This document shows, piece after piece, positions 42,988-54,735 of a stretch of DNA of 64,000 nt. The stretch's first letter is position 1. Every line of letters begins with the position of its first letter. The position numbers were made by a program, and so were the translations under genes. This DNA is from Gnetum montanum. Taxonomy: Eukaryota; Streptophyta; Gnetopsida; Gnetales; Gnetaceae. Below the pieces are notes generated by a model. It saw only the letters and a list, made by a program, of their open reading frames with translations. It was not told where the DNA came from and did not search any database. Location of the stretch: positions 652,872-716,871 of the forward strand of contig MNCI01002923.1 of the NCBI GenBank assembly GCA_015680685.1, in the 5' to 3' direction.

Positions 42988-45690
42988 ATGCTGCAAAATC
43001 AAGGCCTCTCATCACATATAGCTCCATGGTGTGATGAATTAGATAATCCTCTGTGGAAGTTCAAAATGAGGACATATCTTCTAGTGCATGATGATGATCT
43101 CTTGAAGGTAGTTAGTAGAGGAAGAAACAATGTTATTCATGATGCATGAGCTATGAATGCTTTGATTTGTGGCTTAGATAGAGTAGTGTGTATAAAGATT
43201 ATGAATCTTCAATCATCCAAAGAAATGTGGGAGCATCTTCAAGATATTTATAAAGGAGATGATAAAGTGAAGAAGTCTAAGTTGCTGACTTTAATAGCAT
43301 GGTTTAATGCTTTGAGGATGGAAGATAATGAAAATATTAGCAATTTTTCAACTGAATAGATGAATTTTTAGTGAGATAACTATGCTTGGGGAAGCATAGT
43401 CTAATGTTATAATTTTCCAAAAAAATTTATCTATTTCATCTAATATATTTGAAGCAGAGATATCATCCATAAAAATAGCAAAAGATCTCTCTAATTTAAA
43501 TGTAGCTAAGCTCTATAGTATTCTTTCTACCTTTAAAATCAGGAAATGAGGAGCTAATATTTCTAACATAAAGGAGCAAATTGCCTTTAGATTTGAAGCT
43601 AAAGAGATTAATATGAGGAACCATCAACATAAAATTTTGATTTAGATAAGGAGATTGCTAATACTGCCAAAAAGCTTAGAAGGCTTAAAAAGATGAAGGT
43701 TGGTAAGAAGCTAACAAAATATTTTTCTTGTTATTATTGTAATGAAATAGGTCATATGATTGCTACATGTCCAAGGAAAAAGAAAGATAAAGAAAATTAG
43801 AAAAATTAGATGACCAGGTTTAGGCCAAACAAATCTTAGTACAGGCTTAATGAATTAAAGCTTAATTAGAAATACAAAACTAATTGGAGCACTTAGAAAT
43901 TAGTATAGAAATTGAGAATGTGGAAGAAAATGTTTTTGCTCATTTTGCTTATGTTGATATAATAGTTAATGATACTAATATTGTAACACAAAACTTATTT
44001 TCATTTCTAGCCATAGTTGAAGATTATGATTCAGATGATGATTTTCAAAGCTTTATGTATACTAACCAAAATGAGTAAGAAATTTCTAGTACTACTGAGA
44101 CTGCAAGCTTGAGCAAAGATGAATATGGACCAAGCTCATTAGACATAGCTAAAACTAAATATGAAGTGATGAGTGGCGAGATACCCCTACACTCAACCAT
44201 ACGAATATGAGCGTAGCATGCGCAATCTGGTTGAACTCCGCAGACTAAATGCCTACACGCCTCATGGAACACTTAAGGTTAATCATTCATTATCTTCCTA
44301 GACTTACTTGTAGTTGTCACAATGTATGGTTAAGTAAGTTTGAGGTATGTGATTTTTATGTCTTTTCTATTTTATCTCGTATGCTAACAAGGTGAAGGGT
44401 GAAGAGACTAATTTACTAACTTTAACTAACTGACTAAGTCTAAATTAACCTAGCATCAGCATATGTTCCCACTTACTGTTCACACCCTGAACCAATGCAA
44501 CCTTGGTTACCAAATGTTAATCGTTGCTAGGATCACCAACTATAATGCATGTGCTCGAGGTGGTCATACTGAGGCACTTAACTAGGAGAGAAGGGTTGAG
44601 AGAGATTTAATAACTAATAAAGCATTTAAATACCGAATAATAAATAATAGTAAATAAAATTCTAATTAGCCTATTCCATGCACTGCAAGGTTTATCCAAG
44701 AAGTTCATCTTTATTGCCATACACAAACTTGTCTTCAGGTACAATATTTGCTCAAATAAAGATCCTTTCACTTTGGAGTTCCTACTGTGGGCACATGGAA
44801 ATTATTCTATCTCTGGAGGGGAAAAACTGCTAGAGTTTCACTATGGTCTAGGCCTAGATTGGAAAACAAGGAAGAACCACCTCTTATTTATAGATATGAC
44901 GATGCAACACAATATCACGTACGTGATATCGCAAAGGATGACATGATATCGCGTGGGATATGATATCGCGATGATCATGATATCGCATACATGATATCGT
45001 GTTCCATGCAATATTGCGTCCCATCATGAAGAAATTGATGGAATCAATATATAAGGGCTAATGGAGAAATTGGAAATGATGGTCAAAGTTAACAAAAAAT
45101 TCAATAAAGGTTTAAAAGAAAGGAAGTAAGAAATCAAGAGTTATAAGATGAAGCTTGAATTAGTTGAACAAGAAAATTTAAAGCTAAAAGAGGAGGTACT
45201 ACTACTAAAGAAGATATGCAAGATAAGGCTACTCAAGTCATATTTGATTGATTTATCATATTTACTCATACCTTGTAAAAACTCATAGATATTATCAATA
45301 AAAGATGATCAAGAAATGGCAAGAGGGGTCTTGACAATGAGTATGAATACTCAAAAAGACCATCTTCAATAAAAGGATTAACCTACAAGATAAATGTTCA
45401 GAAACAATCTCCATGATAAGAAATTGTCAACTCACAAATGGGTAAGGGAATTCTTCCTACTTCAAGAATTCCACTCATTAGGTATGGTCCAAGAACGATA
45501 ACTACTTTCATCAAAGGATACTATTTTAATTATGGAGTGTGAGGCCATAAAGAAAGAAATTGTAAAACTAGTAACTTTTCTTGTTCTAAAAATATGTGTT
45601 ATTTCCATGCTATTGAGCACTTTTCAATAAATAACAAAGTTGGAAAACAAGTTTGAAGACTAAACAATAGAATAGCTCTCCATGCACAAT
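42988..45690 (+). pseudogene. gag: Cop-1 gag, split by a solo LTR
   Basis: From ATG 42988: FKMRTYLLVHDDDLLKVV, ALICGLDRV (43153), EMWEHLQDIYKGDDKVK. The zinc knuckle CYYCNEIGHMIATC is at about 43727-43770. Then an acidic region (43884-44078). After the solo LTR a Lys/Glu-rich coiled-coil-like stretch continues (45032-45230). Gag coats the element RNA. Many stops. Confidence 0.8.
44167..45026 (-). mobile_element. Solo Athila-type LTR in Cop-1
   Basis: 860 bp. Element sense TGATGGGACGC (45026) to CCACTCATCA (44167), flanked by a perfect 5-bp duplication tgaag (44162-44166, 45027-45031). TATA box (minus TATAAATA) at 44885-44892. Its U3 has about nine GATATCGCG-like words. A single LTR without internal DNA indicates LTR-LTR recombination after insertion. 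Confidence 0.93.
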
Positions 45691-46860
45691 TAGCCTTAAA
45701 TAGCTTATGTAGTGTAGAGATATGGATTCTTGATAGTGGGTGCTCTCAACATATGACAAGTGATAGATCAAAATTTGTCATAATAAAACCCTTTAATGGA
45801 GGGAAATTAACCTTTGGTGACACTGGTAAAGTTGTGGTAAGAGGTATTAACTTAATTAAAATTCATAATAATTTTTTAAGTTCATAATATTTGTTTTGTT
45901 AATGGCTTACATTATAATTTATTAAGTTTAGGATAATTTTCAAGATAAGGTTATAATATTTGTTTTATGAATGAGTAATGTATATTAGAGGATAAAGAAA
46001 AGGATTTTAAAGCTTATGTTACTAGAGCATGAAATAATTAATATTCTATAAGTGAACAACCTCAATGTCTAATTCTTATTTCTAAGATAAGTAGTAGTAG
46101 GTTATGGCACAAAAGACAAGGACACTTAAGCTTAGGAAACATACAAGCTCTTATCAAGGCTCACAGTGTTAAAGGCATTCCTTAGGTAAGTCATCTAGAA
46201 GAGGTATGTTTTGCATGCCAACATGGTAATTAAACTAGAGCTAACTTTAAGCCAATGAATTTTCATTATAAATATAAGCTTGAATTACTGCATATGGATG
46301 TTTGTGGATCTTTCAATATAGGTGGTTTTCATGGTAGTAAATATTTCTTTCTTATTCTTGATGATCATACTAGAATTTCTTTCTTATTAAGACAATTAAA
46401 AGTTATTTGAAACTAAAAAAAGGCTTAAAATCAAAGCTATTAGAATTGATAATGAAGGTGTGTTTACCTCAAATGAATTTTATGAGGTATGTAGAGACTT
46501 AGATATTAAGAGATAGTTCTCATCAGTTAGAATACCTAAGCAAAATTGTGCTGTAGAGTAGAAAAATAGAATGATACTCAAGATGATTAGATTGATGATG
46601 AATAAGAAGAATGCATCAAAGTACCTATGGAATGAGGTGGCTAGAATAGTTATGTATATCATCATTAGATGTTTGGTAAGAACTGACAATGGTAAGAATC
46701 CTTATCAAATGTGGTATGAAAAAATGCCTAATGTTCAATATTTTAAAATTTTTGGTAGAAAGTGTTATTTTAAGAATTAAGATAATGTTTACAAGCTTAA
46801 TAGTCAAATGAGAATGGTTTTTTATTGGATATTCTAGTCATTCAAAAGCTTATCATTAAT
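45690..46860 (+). pseudogene. pol: Cop-1 protease and integrase
   Basis: Protease active site WILDSGCSQHMTSD at about 45722-45765. The pre-integrase zinc region WHKRQGHLSLGN is at about 46105, followed by a Cys pair (CFACQHG, 46210). The integrase core has HMDVCGSF, YFFLILDDHTR and the second Asp in IDNEGVF (46445); the third acidic position lies near AVE (46556). It then reads NEVARIVMYIIIRC and KNPYQMWYEKMPN. Order protease-integrase-RT is diagnostic of copia. Frameshifts and stops throughout. Confidence 0.85.
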
Positions 46861-48639
46861 TAAATTTAAAAACATTAAAGATTGTTGAAACACCTCATGT
46901 TAAGATTGATGAATTACTAGAAGATACTATAAATATGGTTGAGAAAGGTATAAATGTAGAAGAAGAAGAAAATGATAATTGCATTTTGACATCTAAATAA
47001 GTTGATGAGATTAAGGAAGAACAACCATTCTCAACTAATGAGGTAGAAATAGAACAAGAGGCTACACTTGATGATGGCCTAAGGAGAAGAGCACATAGGT
47101 TCAGATCCATGGTAGATATCCTTAGGACATCTTTTAGAAAAAGTATAAGGTGGAATAGAGTTGAAACAATAGATCATGACTTATTAGTATGTTTTCTTTC
47201 TTTTTTCATTCCTCTAATAGTTAGAAAATATTTTGGAAGTAAGGATTGGAAGAATGCCATGGATGAAGAGATGAAGAAAATTATAAAGAATGATACTTGG
47301 AAGCTAGTTCCATGGCCCAAAGGAGCTATCCTCATTAGAACTAAATGGATCTTTGTAAACAAGCTAAATGAGCATGATGAAGTAACCTGAAATAAGGTAA
47401 GATTAGTATTAAAGGATTTTCCCAAATAGAGGGACTTGATTATCAAGATACATTTGCTTTAGTTGCAAGATTGGAATTTATCAAAATTCTCTTAGCTTTT
47501 ATAGCTTATCAAGGATTTAAGATTTGTCAAATGTATGTGAAATCAACATTTCTAAATGGAGAAATCAAAGATAAAGTGTATATAGAACAACTAGAATGAT
47601 TTATTGAGACTAAAAAAGTCAAATCATATTTATTAGCTACACAAAGCTTTATATGGCTTAAAAAAGTGCCCCTAGGATGTGATGTTCTAAGCCTAATTCA
47701 TATTTAGCTAAAAATGAGGATTTTAAAGCTTCTTTGGATAGTGCCCTTTGTATTAAGAAGGATAATACAAAGTTCTTAGTTTCTTAGATTTATGTTGATG
47801 ACATATTTTTTGGAGGAACAAACTTAAGTTTAGACAAAGAATTTATTGAAGCTATGAAATCAAAGTTTGAAATGTCTATGATAGAAGAGCTATTTCATAT
47901 TCTAGGTCTACATATTTAATAGCATAGAAATGAAACCTTCATTTCTTAGACAAAATATGTTCAACAAATGCTTTAGCATTTCATCATGATAAAAGCTAAA
48001 ACTTGTGCAACTCCTATAAGCATAATGTATACCTCTGCAAGGATGAAGATGGAAAAAAGATTGATGTTAAACTATATAGATCCACCATAGGAAGATTGCA
48101 TTATGATACAACTAGTAGGCTAGATATAGCTTTTGCAATATTTCTAATTTCTAGATATCATTCAACACTAAAAGAATCACACTTGATTGTAGCTAAAATA
48201 ATTTTATAATAGGCACAACTAGTCATGAACAATAATATCCAAAATGTAAAATTTTTAAATTACAAGAATTTATAGATGTAGATTGAGCAAGAAATAAAGA
48301 TGATCTGAAATCTATGAGTGGAAACTATCATTTTCTTAATGATAGACTGGTATCATGGCTGAGCAAAAAGCAGAACTCTATAGTGTTATCATTAGCTAAA
48401 GTCAAATATGTTGCAACCTCATACTATTGCACATAGATTATTTGGATGAGAGAAGTATTAAAGATTTTCAATATAGTATTCTCTAATTTAAAAATTATTC
48501 ATTGTGATAATAATGCTACTATTTTTAATTTTAAAATTTTTTTTTTTCATGATAGAACTAAACAATTAAGATTAAATATCATTTTCTCAAAGATCAAGTA
48601 GATTTGTCAATGAATTGTTTGGTTGGCCACATTGAAAAA
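46860..48639 (+). pseudogene. pol: Cop-1 reverse transcriptase and RNase H
   Basis: KDWKNAMDEEMKKIIKNDTW and LVPWPKGA (47250-47330), KWIFVNKLNE, the active-site block YVDDIFFGG (about 47793), ISKYHS-like ISRYHSTLKESH (48150) and the RNase H residues CDNNATIFN (48500). It is cut at 48640 by the Ath-2 LTR before the usual end of RNase H. Confidence 0.85.
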
Positions 48640-48751
48640 TGATGTTGACACAACCTCGTCAACAGGATCCCATCAACAGGATCTCATCAACATAGGGTTT
48701 GACTTGTTGACACGTACCCATTAACGGGGCTCCATATTTGCCTATAAATAT
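48640..48751 (+). repeat. Ath-2 5' LTR, first piece (U3 and TATA box)
   Basis: Starts TGATGTTGACAC and ends with TATAAATA (48743-48750). It contains CATCAACAGGATC repeated twice (near 48660-48690). Ath-3 is inserted one base after the TATA box. Confidence 0.72.
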
Positions 48752-49630
48752 TGATGAATCATGGTTTTTCAGGTGTTGATATGAAACCCTTGTTAACCAA
48801 GTGTTGTTATTGGACCCCTATTATCGGACCCCCGATATCACACCCACGATATCGTTGCCTAACAAGTGATATTGCATACACAATATTGCGGTTCTTGTGT
48901 GAGCTTATAAATATACAATGGGAAATATGGGAAATTAAATAGGAAATTAGTGTTAGAGTAGAGTCTTTTTGTCATTTTTTCTCTCAACTCTTTACCCCAG
49001 TGTATGCTCGCAGTGTGATGATTGTAATTGTACAACACCTTTATTCGAGTGTGATGTACTTGGACATGCACATGACTAGAAATAAAGATTGATATTACTT
49101 CATCATTGTAGCATTCACTTATTTTAATTATTTAATTGTTATTGTTACTTATTTATTTTGTAGTTAATATCTCTTTACCCTAAACTCCTTAAAAGTGGAA
49201 TGAGTATGACTTAATCATGAGCATTTAAATGTGATCACTTGGTAACCCAACAGTGTACCTAGGATTTGTGCTTGGTAATCCTAGTAGTAGTCGTGCACGA
49301 GGTCCAAGATGTGTATGGATGATTAAGGTATGGATGCTCATCGCACTTAGGCTAACTTAAACTCTCTTCACCCTTTCTCTCTTATGTTAGCCAAAGTTAT
49401 TTTCCATTTCCTCTAAGAGTAGCACTAGCTTAGGACAACATCATACACCTCACTCTGGAATAAATCATATATGACAAATAAAATACTAGTCTAGGTGGGA
49501 AGATAGAAAATTGTGATCAGCAAGTAACTATCTAGATACCACAACTAGCCCATTTGCGGAGTTCGACTAGATCGTGTGTGCAACGCTTGTATTCGTATGG
49601 TTGAGTGTAGGGGTACCTTGCCACTCATCA
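48752..49630 (+). repeat. Ath-3 5' LTR
   Basis: 879 bp, TGATGAATCATGG to GCCACTCATCA. TATA box 48906-48913. U3 has several GATATC words. Ends with GAGTGTAGGGGTACCTTG. Confidence 0.92.
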
Positions 49631-49651
49631 TTGGCGTCGTTGCCAGGGATG
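49631..49651 (+). other. Ath-3 primer-binding site
   Basis: TTGGCGTCGTTGCCAGGGAT follows the LTR with no gap. It matches the complement of the plant tRNA-Asp 3' end (TGGCGCCGTTGCCGGGGA) with two transitions. Confidence 0.9.
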
Positions 49652-49762
49652 ATGCTAGTTATTTAGATTAGTTACATCCTCCAAGATCGTTGTAATGATG
49701 CCTTGATGATATATCTTTCAAAAAGAAGTAATTACAATTAAGTCACACATAGATTCACAACA

Positions 49763-51400
49763 ATGTCTCTCTCACAAGACTATGATAATGCAAAAACCAA
49801 TGAGGTAATTCATTGGAGAACCAACAAATTATATGACGATGATGATGAAGTTTGGAGTACTCAACCTAATGCAGGGGTCTCCTATGAACATCAATGAAGA
49901 AAACATCATCCCAACTCACAATTTCATAACCTACCTAGTGATGATGAACCCATGCTAGCTACTAAGAGCCTAATGCATATACAAGAGGCTATTTGAATAT
50001 CCCACAGGCATGGTAAGGAAAGCCATATACCTAGGCTTGATTTAAACAACTTTCCCAAATTTTCAAGAGGCTATGATTTAGATCCACAACATCATTTACA
50101 AGACTTCCATGATGCTTTTGTATGGAAAAATATTGATAATGGATGGAAAAAACTTAAGCTCTTTCCTTTGACACTCGTTAGCCAAGAAAAAGTATGGTAT
50201 AGGTCTTTAAAACCAAAATCAATTTGACGTTGGCTGAAAATGGTGGAATTATTTAATGAAAGATATCAAAATTATGCAAGAGTGTCAACCTTGAGGAGAA
50301 AAATCCAAGAGTGGAAACAAGAACAACATGAACCCTTGGATATGACCTTAGAAAGATATTATGCATTGTTAAAAAACTATCTAGGGCATGGATTCTCCAA
50401 GGAAAGGCTAATGTATCACATCATGGATGGGCTCCTTAATGAAACAAGGGAAACCCTAAGGATGTATGCCCGAGGTCAACTATATGAACTCCGAACCCAT
50501 CAAGTCCAAGAGGTTATTAAGTAGATAGCAAAAGAAGAAGGAGAAATGGCCAAGTGGGAGAATGCTAAAAAATCTCAATAGGCCCAAAAATCAACAAGGA
50601 TCCATGATTATGAAGAGGGAAAATCAACTCACCATAAGGAGGTGGAACCATCTTTTCTAGTACTACAATCATTGGATGAAGTTGATGTAAAGATCAATAG
50701 GATGATGGAATGGATACATGAAAAATGTGGAGAATATGCCAACATTATTGGAGATGGAGTTATGAAAACCCAAGAAATAGGAAAAAACACCTTTAGACAA
50801 TCCAAAAGAAGGGTTGAAGAGAATAAGAAATTAACTTTCAATCATATGTATCAATTTAGCATTTTCCTATATAATCACCCCAAGGTCCAATGCCCAATCT
50901 TGTTACATCTACATGAGCATTGGGGAAGAATGTTACATCCAAAGTTCATGCAGAAATATTGTGTTCAATCATAGTGGTAACAATCCCAGTCGTGGGGGAG
51001 GCCATCCCCAAATTGGTTACACCCTTCATACCATCCAAACCTAAGTGCTTATCAAGTTCAACATCCTATTTCCCCAACTAGGTCAACATCCTCTATCTCA
51101 CCACATTATTATTATTCTCCTCAATACCATCAATTCATATCCTTCCCAACACAACCACCACCTTGGGTACCTTACACTACTCCTCAATTTCAACATTCTC
51201 ATCCTTCAAATCCTTCTATATTGCCACCAATTGTACCCAAAGGATCTGCACCACAACATCAACCCATGAACATTACTTGTGCTTCTACTATCAATAGTAG
51301 TGGGAACCCTGTACAACATCGAAGGCGTCCCTTCTTTAGACATGACTGTAGAAAGGGACACCATAGTTTAGAAACCATTGCATTTTCCAACTCAGCATAA
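49763..51400 (+). pseudogene. gag: Ath-3 gag
   Basis: From ATG 49763 one frame holds the N-terminal region (MSLSQDYDNAKTNEV), LLATKSLMHIQEA, LDLNNFPKFSRGYDLDPQHH, ELFNERYQNYARVSTLRRK (open 50240-50524), HGFSKERLMYHIMDG, YARGQLYELRTHQVQEV and a helical segment (50642-50974). A Pro/Ser/Tyr-rich tail follows, partly in another frame. About eight stops, mostly TAG/TGA from transitions. It matches both halves of Ath-1 gag, which shows they belong together. Confidence 0.88.
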
Positions 51401-53120
51401 GTCCAACACTATGGTGCATCTTCCTCTTCGAACCCAACACCTCATGTTACCTTATTAAGGCCACCAATCAAAACTCCAACAACCATGTGGCCTAATGAAT
51501 ATAGCCACATAGGGAGACATGTTGGTCCTTGCATACCATCTTACAGTTGCAAGTGCTAGAGTGGGTTAACTCCTTATAAATTAACCACATCTTATAAATT
51601 TCCCCACTATGTCAAATTTAGTCAAGTGTGTGAACCCCAATGGGGTAAGTATGACTAGGTCTCAATATTTGTAATATGCAAGGATCCAAAACTTTCATTT
51701 ATTAATCCTAGCTATGCTCAACCATTTAGTTATGTGGGGTATCCTTCATTCCAACAAGTAGGATTAATAAATAAGTTTCCTTTTCTTTAATTTTATAATA
51801 TTTTGTTAATTTTACAATTTTTTATTTTCCAATTTTTCATATTTCAATTTATTATTTTGTCTTTTTGTCTTTTTATGAGTAATCTCATCTATGAATAAAA
51901 CACTCATATGACTCTTTGGTTGAGGTGTTGTTCTATGCTATTAGGTCTTGGGTAACTAATTATTTGAACAGTGAGCCCACAACATCCATCCACCCATTCT
52001 ATTAATAATAGGTTCTACCTTGGATATAATGATATTCCTAATCATTGAAACTTAAAGTAATTTTGTGCTCATTATGCCCAAAGCAAAGAAGGATGGACTA
52101 AGTAGGAATGACCAGGGTGTGACATCAAGGGGACTTGTGGATTCTCTTTGGTAACATCTATAGGAGTTATCATGTAGCTTGGTTGTACTAAGATCCTTAT
52201 AGATCTAATGAAAAATGGGAGTAAGAGTAATCAAAAGGCACTCAATCAAGGAAACTGAATGCTATTCTAGGAGGTCCCACTAGAAAGACATGAACCTATG
52301 CCTAAAGGTAGGTGGCTTAAAAAAACAAGAAAAAAAAAAGAGAGATCAAGATCAAAGTGCTACAAAGAAATTTCAAATCACTCCTCCCTTGAACAAAATA
52401 CCAAGTGATCGTACACCTTGCTATCATGGTGCTCTTATGGTTGTCCATCACTGGATGAAATAATTCAATGTTATTGATTAGAGGAATGGACTTGGTCCTG
52501 ATTTTGGAGCAAAGGGTTAATGACACATTAATCATGCCTTACACTAAGGATTCATTGTGCCCTAGACTAGTTACCTCATGTCCCAATCTCTACAATCCCC
52601 TCTATAATTTTCCTCATCTCTCTGTGCATGTATTTATGACTCGTGTCTTGTGTAGCATTGAATTCATACTTCATCATGGTGGTATCTACATGTGTGTGTT
52701 TTGTGAAATTGTTGTGGATTACATTTAACCCTTCCAGTGCCTACAGGAATTTTAAGGTGTGGTTACATAAGGGCATTATAGGTAGGAACCTGCTTTGGGG
52801 AGGATCCACTTGTGTAACTTTTGTAATTTGTACTTGTTGCACACCACCACATCATTTTATCCCCTCCGAGTACTTCATTGCCAAATCTATTCTTTCCTTT
52901 ATCATCATTTTATCAAACGTTCCTCAAAACCATTACATGCCCTTTGATGTGTCACCTAAACAAACCAGGTCCAACATTAAACGTTTAGGATAACTTCCTT
53001 GAAAAAAATTTCTAAGTCTAAAATCACACTAAGAAAAGAATTCAACATTTATTAAAGGTAATGAGTAAGGTATGAAATAATTGAACTTCTTTTAATAAGC
53101 TTACTAATAATTAATCTTTT
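51401..53120 (+). other. Ath-3 interior without recognisable pol
   Basis: About 1.7 kb where protease-to-integrase would lie. No RT, RNase H or integrase motif on either strand. The open frames at 52468-52993 are not recognised. An AT-rich stretch is at 51775-51870. Confidence 0.6.
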
Positions 53121-53330
53121 TGTGATTATAGATGGCCCCTAAAAGAGGACAATAAGGAGGACCTTCTCAAGGTGCAACTGAACACCTAGGGGGAGGAAGA
53201 GACCAAGGACCTCATGTAGAACATGTAGAGTAAGAGGCACAATCATTTAGCATCCATCAAGGATTTCCTGTCACTACACAATCTAGCCAAGAAAAAGGTG
53301 GAGAGGTCAAGGCTTGAGCCTATAAAAAGG
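53090..53330 (+). pseudogene. Ath-3 remnant of the third (env-position) ORF
   Basis: TTTTTGTGATTATAG (acceptor-like) is followed directly by ATG at 53131: MAPKRGQ, GGPSQGATEHLGGGRD, with early stops. Athila elements carry an extra ORF here, between pol and the 3' LTR, thought to be made from a spliced RNA; a basic MAPKR start fits. Only the first part remains. Confidence 0.45.
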
Positions 53331-53748
53331 AACAACGGCTGTTTGCGGCATGGCATGTCAATGCCAATCAAGTGTTTTCATAGCTGCTGTGTCCATGGTA
53401 AGTGATGACTTCATCAAACATTAGAACATCATCATGGACGACTCATAATCCTTGGATAGAAGAGAAGAAATGTTAGGCACTTTTTCATCAGTATCAATCT
53501 CAAAATCCTGAAGCATAGGACAAAGGAAAGGCACCATGGAGGAGCCGCTGCCACCTGGAACCACATGAGTTCCAACAAAGTTTTGTAATTTTGTGTCTGT
53601 GTCCCAATTTTGTTTTGTCGAATCCCAAACTATAGCATGAACAATTCTTAGTTAGTCAATAATCCCATACCTATCCACTATGTAATCAATTGAACTCATT
53701 CTCATTTTTTTTAACTTGAGGAAAAGTTGTTATTTAGTCATGGGGGTA
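53331..53748 (+). other. Ath-3 non-coding 3' stretch with polypurine tract
   Basis: No gene seen. The purine-rich GTCATGGGGGTA (53737-53748) immediately before the LTR is the likely plus-strand primer. Confidence 0.55.
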
Positions 53749-54656
53749 TGATGAATCATGGTTTGTCAAGTGCTGATATCGGACCCTTGTTAACTAGGTG
53801 CGGATATCGAACCCTTGTTAACTAGGTGCTGTTATCAAACCCTTGTTATTGGACCCTTGATATCTGATGAGTCCTGATATCAAACCCCTAATATCACACC
53901 TACAATATCGCTGCCTGACAAGCAATATCGCATATGTGATATTGTGGTTCCTGTGTGAGCCTATAAATATACAATGGGGCACATGGGAAAGTCAATAGGA
54001 ACTTAGTGTTAGAGTAGATTATTTTTGTCAATTTTTTCTCTCAACTCTTTTCTTTCAATGCATGCCCACAATGTGATGATTGTAATTGTATGACACCTTT
54101 ATTTGAGTGCAACATACTTAGACATGCACATAACTGGAAATAAAGATTGAGATTACTTCATCACTACAACATTCACTTAGTTTAATTATTTAATTTTTTT
54201 ATTATTTATTTCTTTTGTAGTTAATATCTCTTTACCCTAAACTCCTTAAACATGGAATGAGTATGACTTAATAAAGAGCATTTAAGTGTGACCACTTAAT
54301 AACCTAGTAGCATACATAGGATTTGCACTTGGTAATCCCAGTAGTAGTCATGCATGAGGTCCAAAATGTGTACAAATGATTAAGGGATGGATGCTCATCA
54401 CACATAGGCTAGCTTAGAATCTCTTCACCCTTTCTCTCTTAAGTTAATCAAAGTTATGTTAAATTGCCTCCAAGAGTATCACTAGCTTAGGACATCATCA
54501 TACATCTCACTCTAGACTAAACCATACATAACAAAGCAAATACTAGTCCAGGTGGAAAAACAACAAATTGTGATTAGTGAGTAACTATCTAGATACCACA
54601 ACTAGCCCGTCTGTAGAGTTCAATTGGATCATGCATGAAACGCTTGTATTTGTATG
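53749..54656 (+). repeat. Ath-3 3' LTR, main part
   Basis: TGATGAATCATGG start, TATA box 53962-53969, collinear with the 5' LTR as far as CTTGTATTTGTATGG, where the expected GAGTGTAGGGGTACC...CATCA end is missing. It carries extra tandem copies of a GATATCGRACCCTTGTTAACT unit (about 53780-53850). Confidence 0.88.
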
Positions 54657-54730
54657 GGTAAAAAGGGTCTGATATCAGCACTTGGTTAACAAGGGTTCGA
54701 TATCAGCACCTGACAAACCATGATTCATCA
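54657..54730 (-). repeat. Inverted copy of the LTR start forming the 3' end of Ath-3
   Basis: Read on the minus strand from 54730: TGATGAATCATGG, then TTTGTCAGGTGCTGATATCG, about 66 bp of the LTR start. It sits where the last 25 bp of the LTR should be, and the aatat duplication follows at once. Confidence 0.88.
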
Positions 54731-54735
54731 AATAT

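Larger units (their letters stand above)
42574..48639 (+). mobile_element. Cop-1, decayed Ty1/copia retrotransposon
   Basis: LTR remnant, initiator-Met-type primer site, gag with CCHC finger, protease, integrase, RT and RNase H in copia order (integrase before RT). Codes are full of stops. A solo Athila LTR sits at 44167-45026. The right end is cut by the Ath-2 LTR at 48640 and no 3' LTR remains. The left end is tentative. Confidence 0.85.
48752..54730 (+). mobile_element. Ath-3, gag-only Athila-like element (TR-GAG type)
   Basis: 5,979 bp between perfect duplications aatat (48747-48751, 54731-54735). LTRs TGATGAATCATGG...TCATCA, tRNA-Asp-type primer site, gag, and a short env-position remnant. 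No protease, RT, RNase H or integrase is detectable, so it would depend on proteins of other elements. Its 3' LTR has an unusual end (see 54657-54730). Confidence 0.88.

Noticed and set aside
52468-52993. Two overlapping plus-strand frames in Ath-3
   Set aside because: Different frames, no known motif, and no conservation available to test; left as non-coding.
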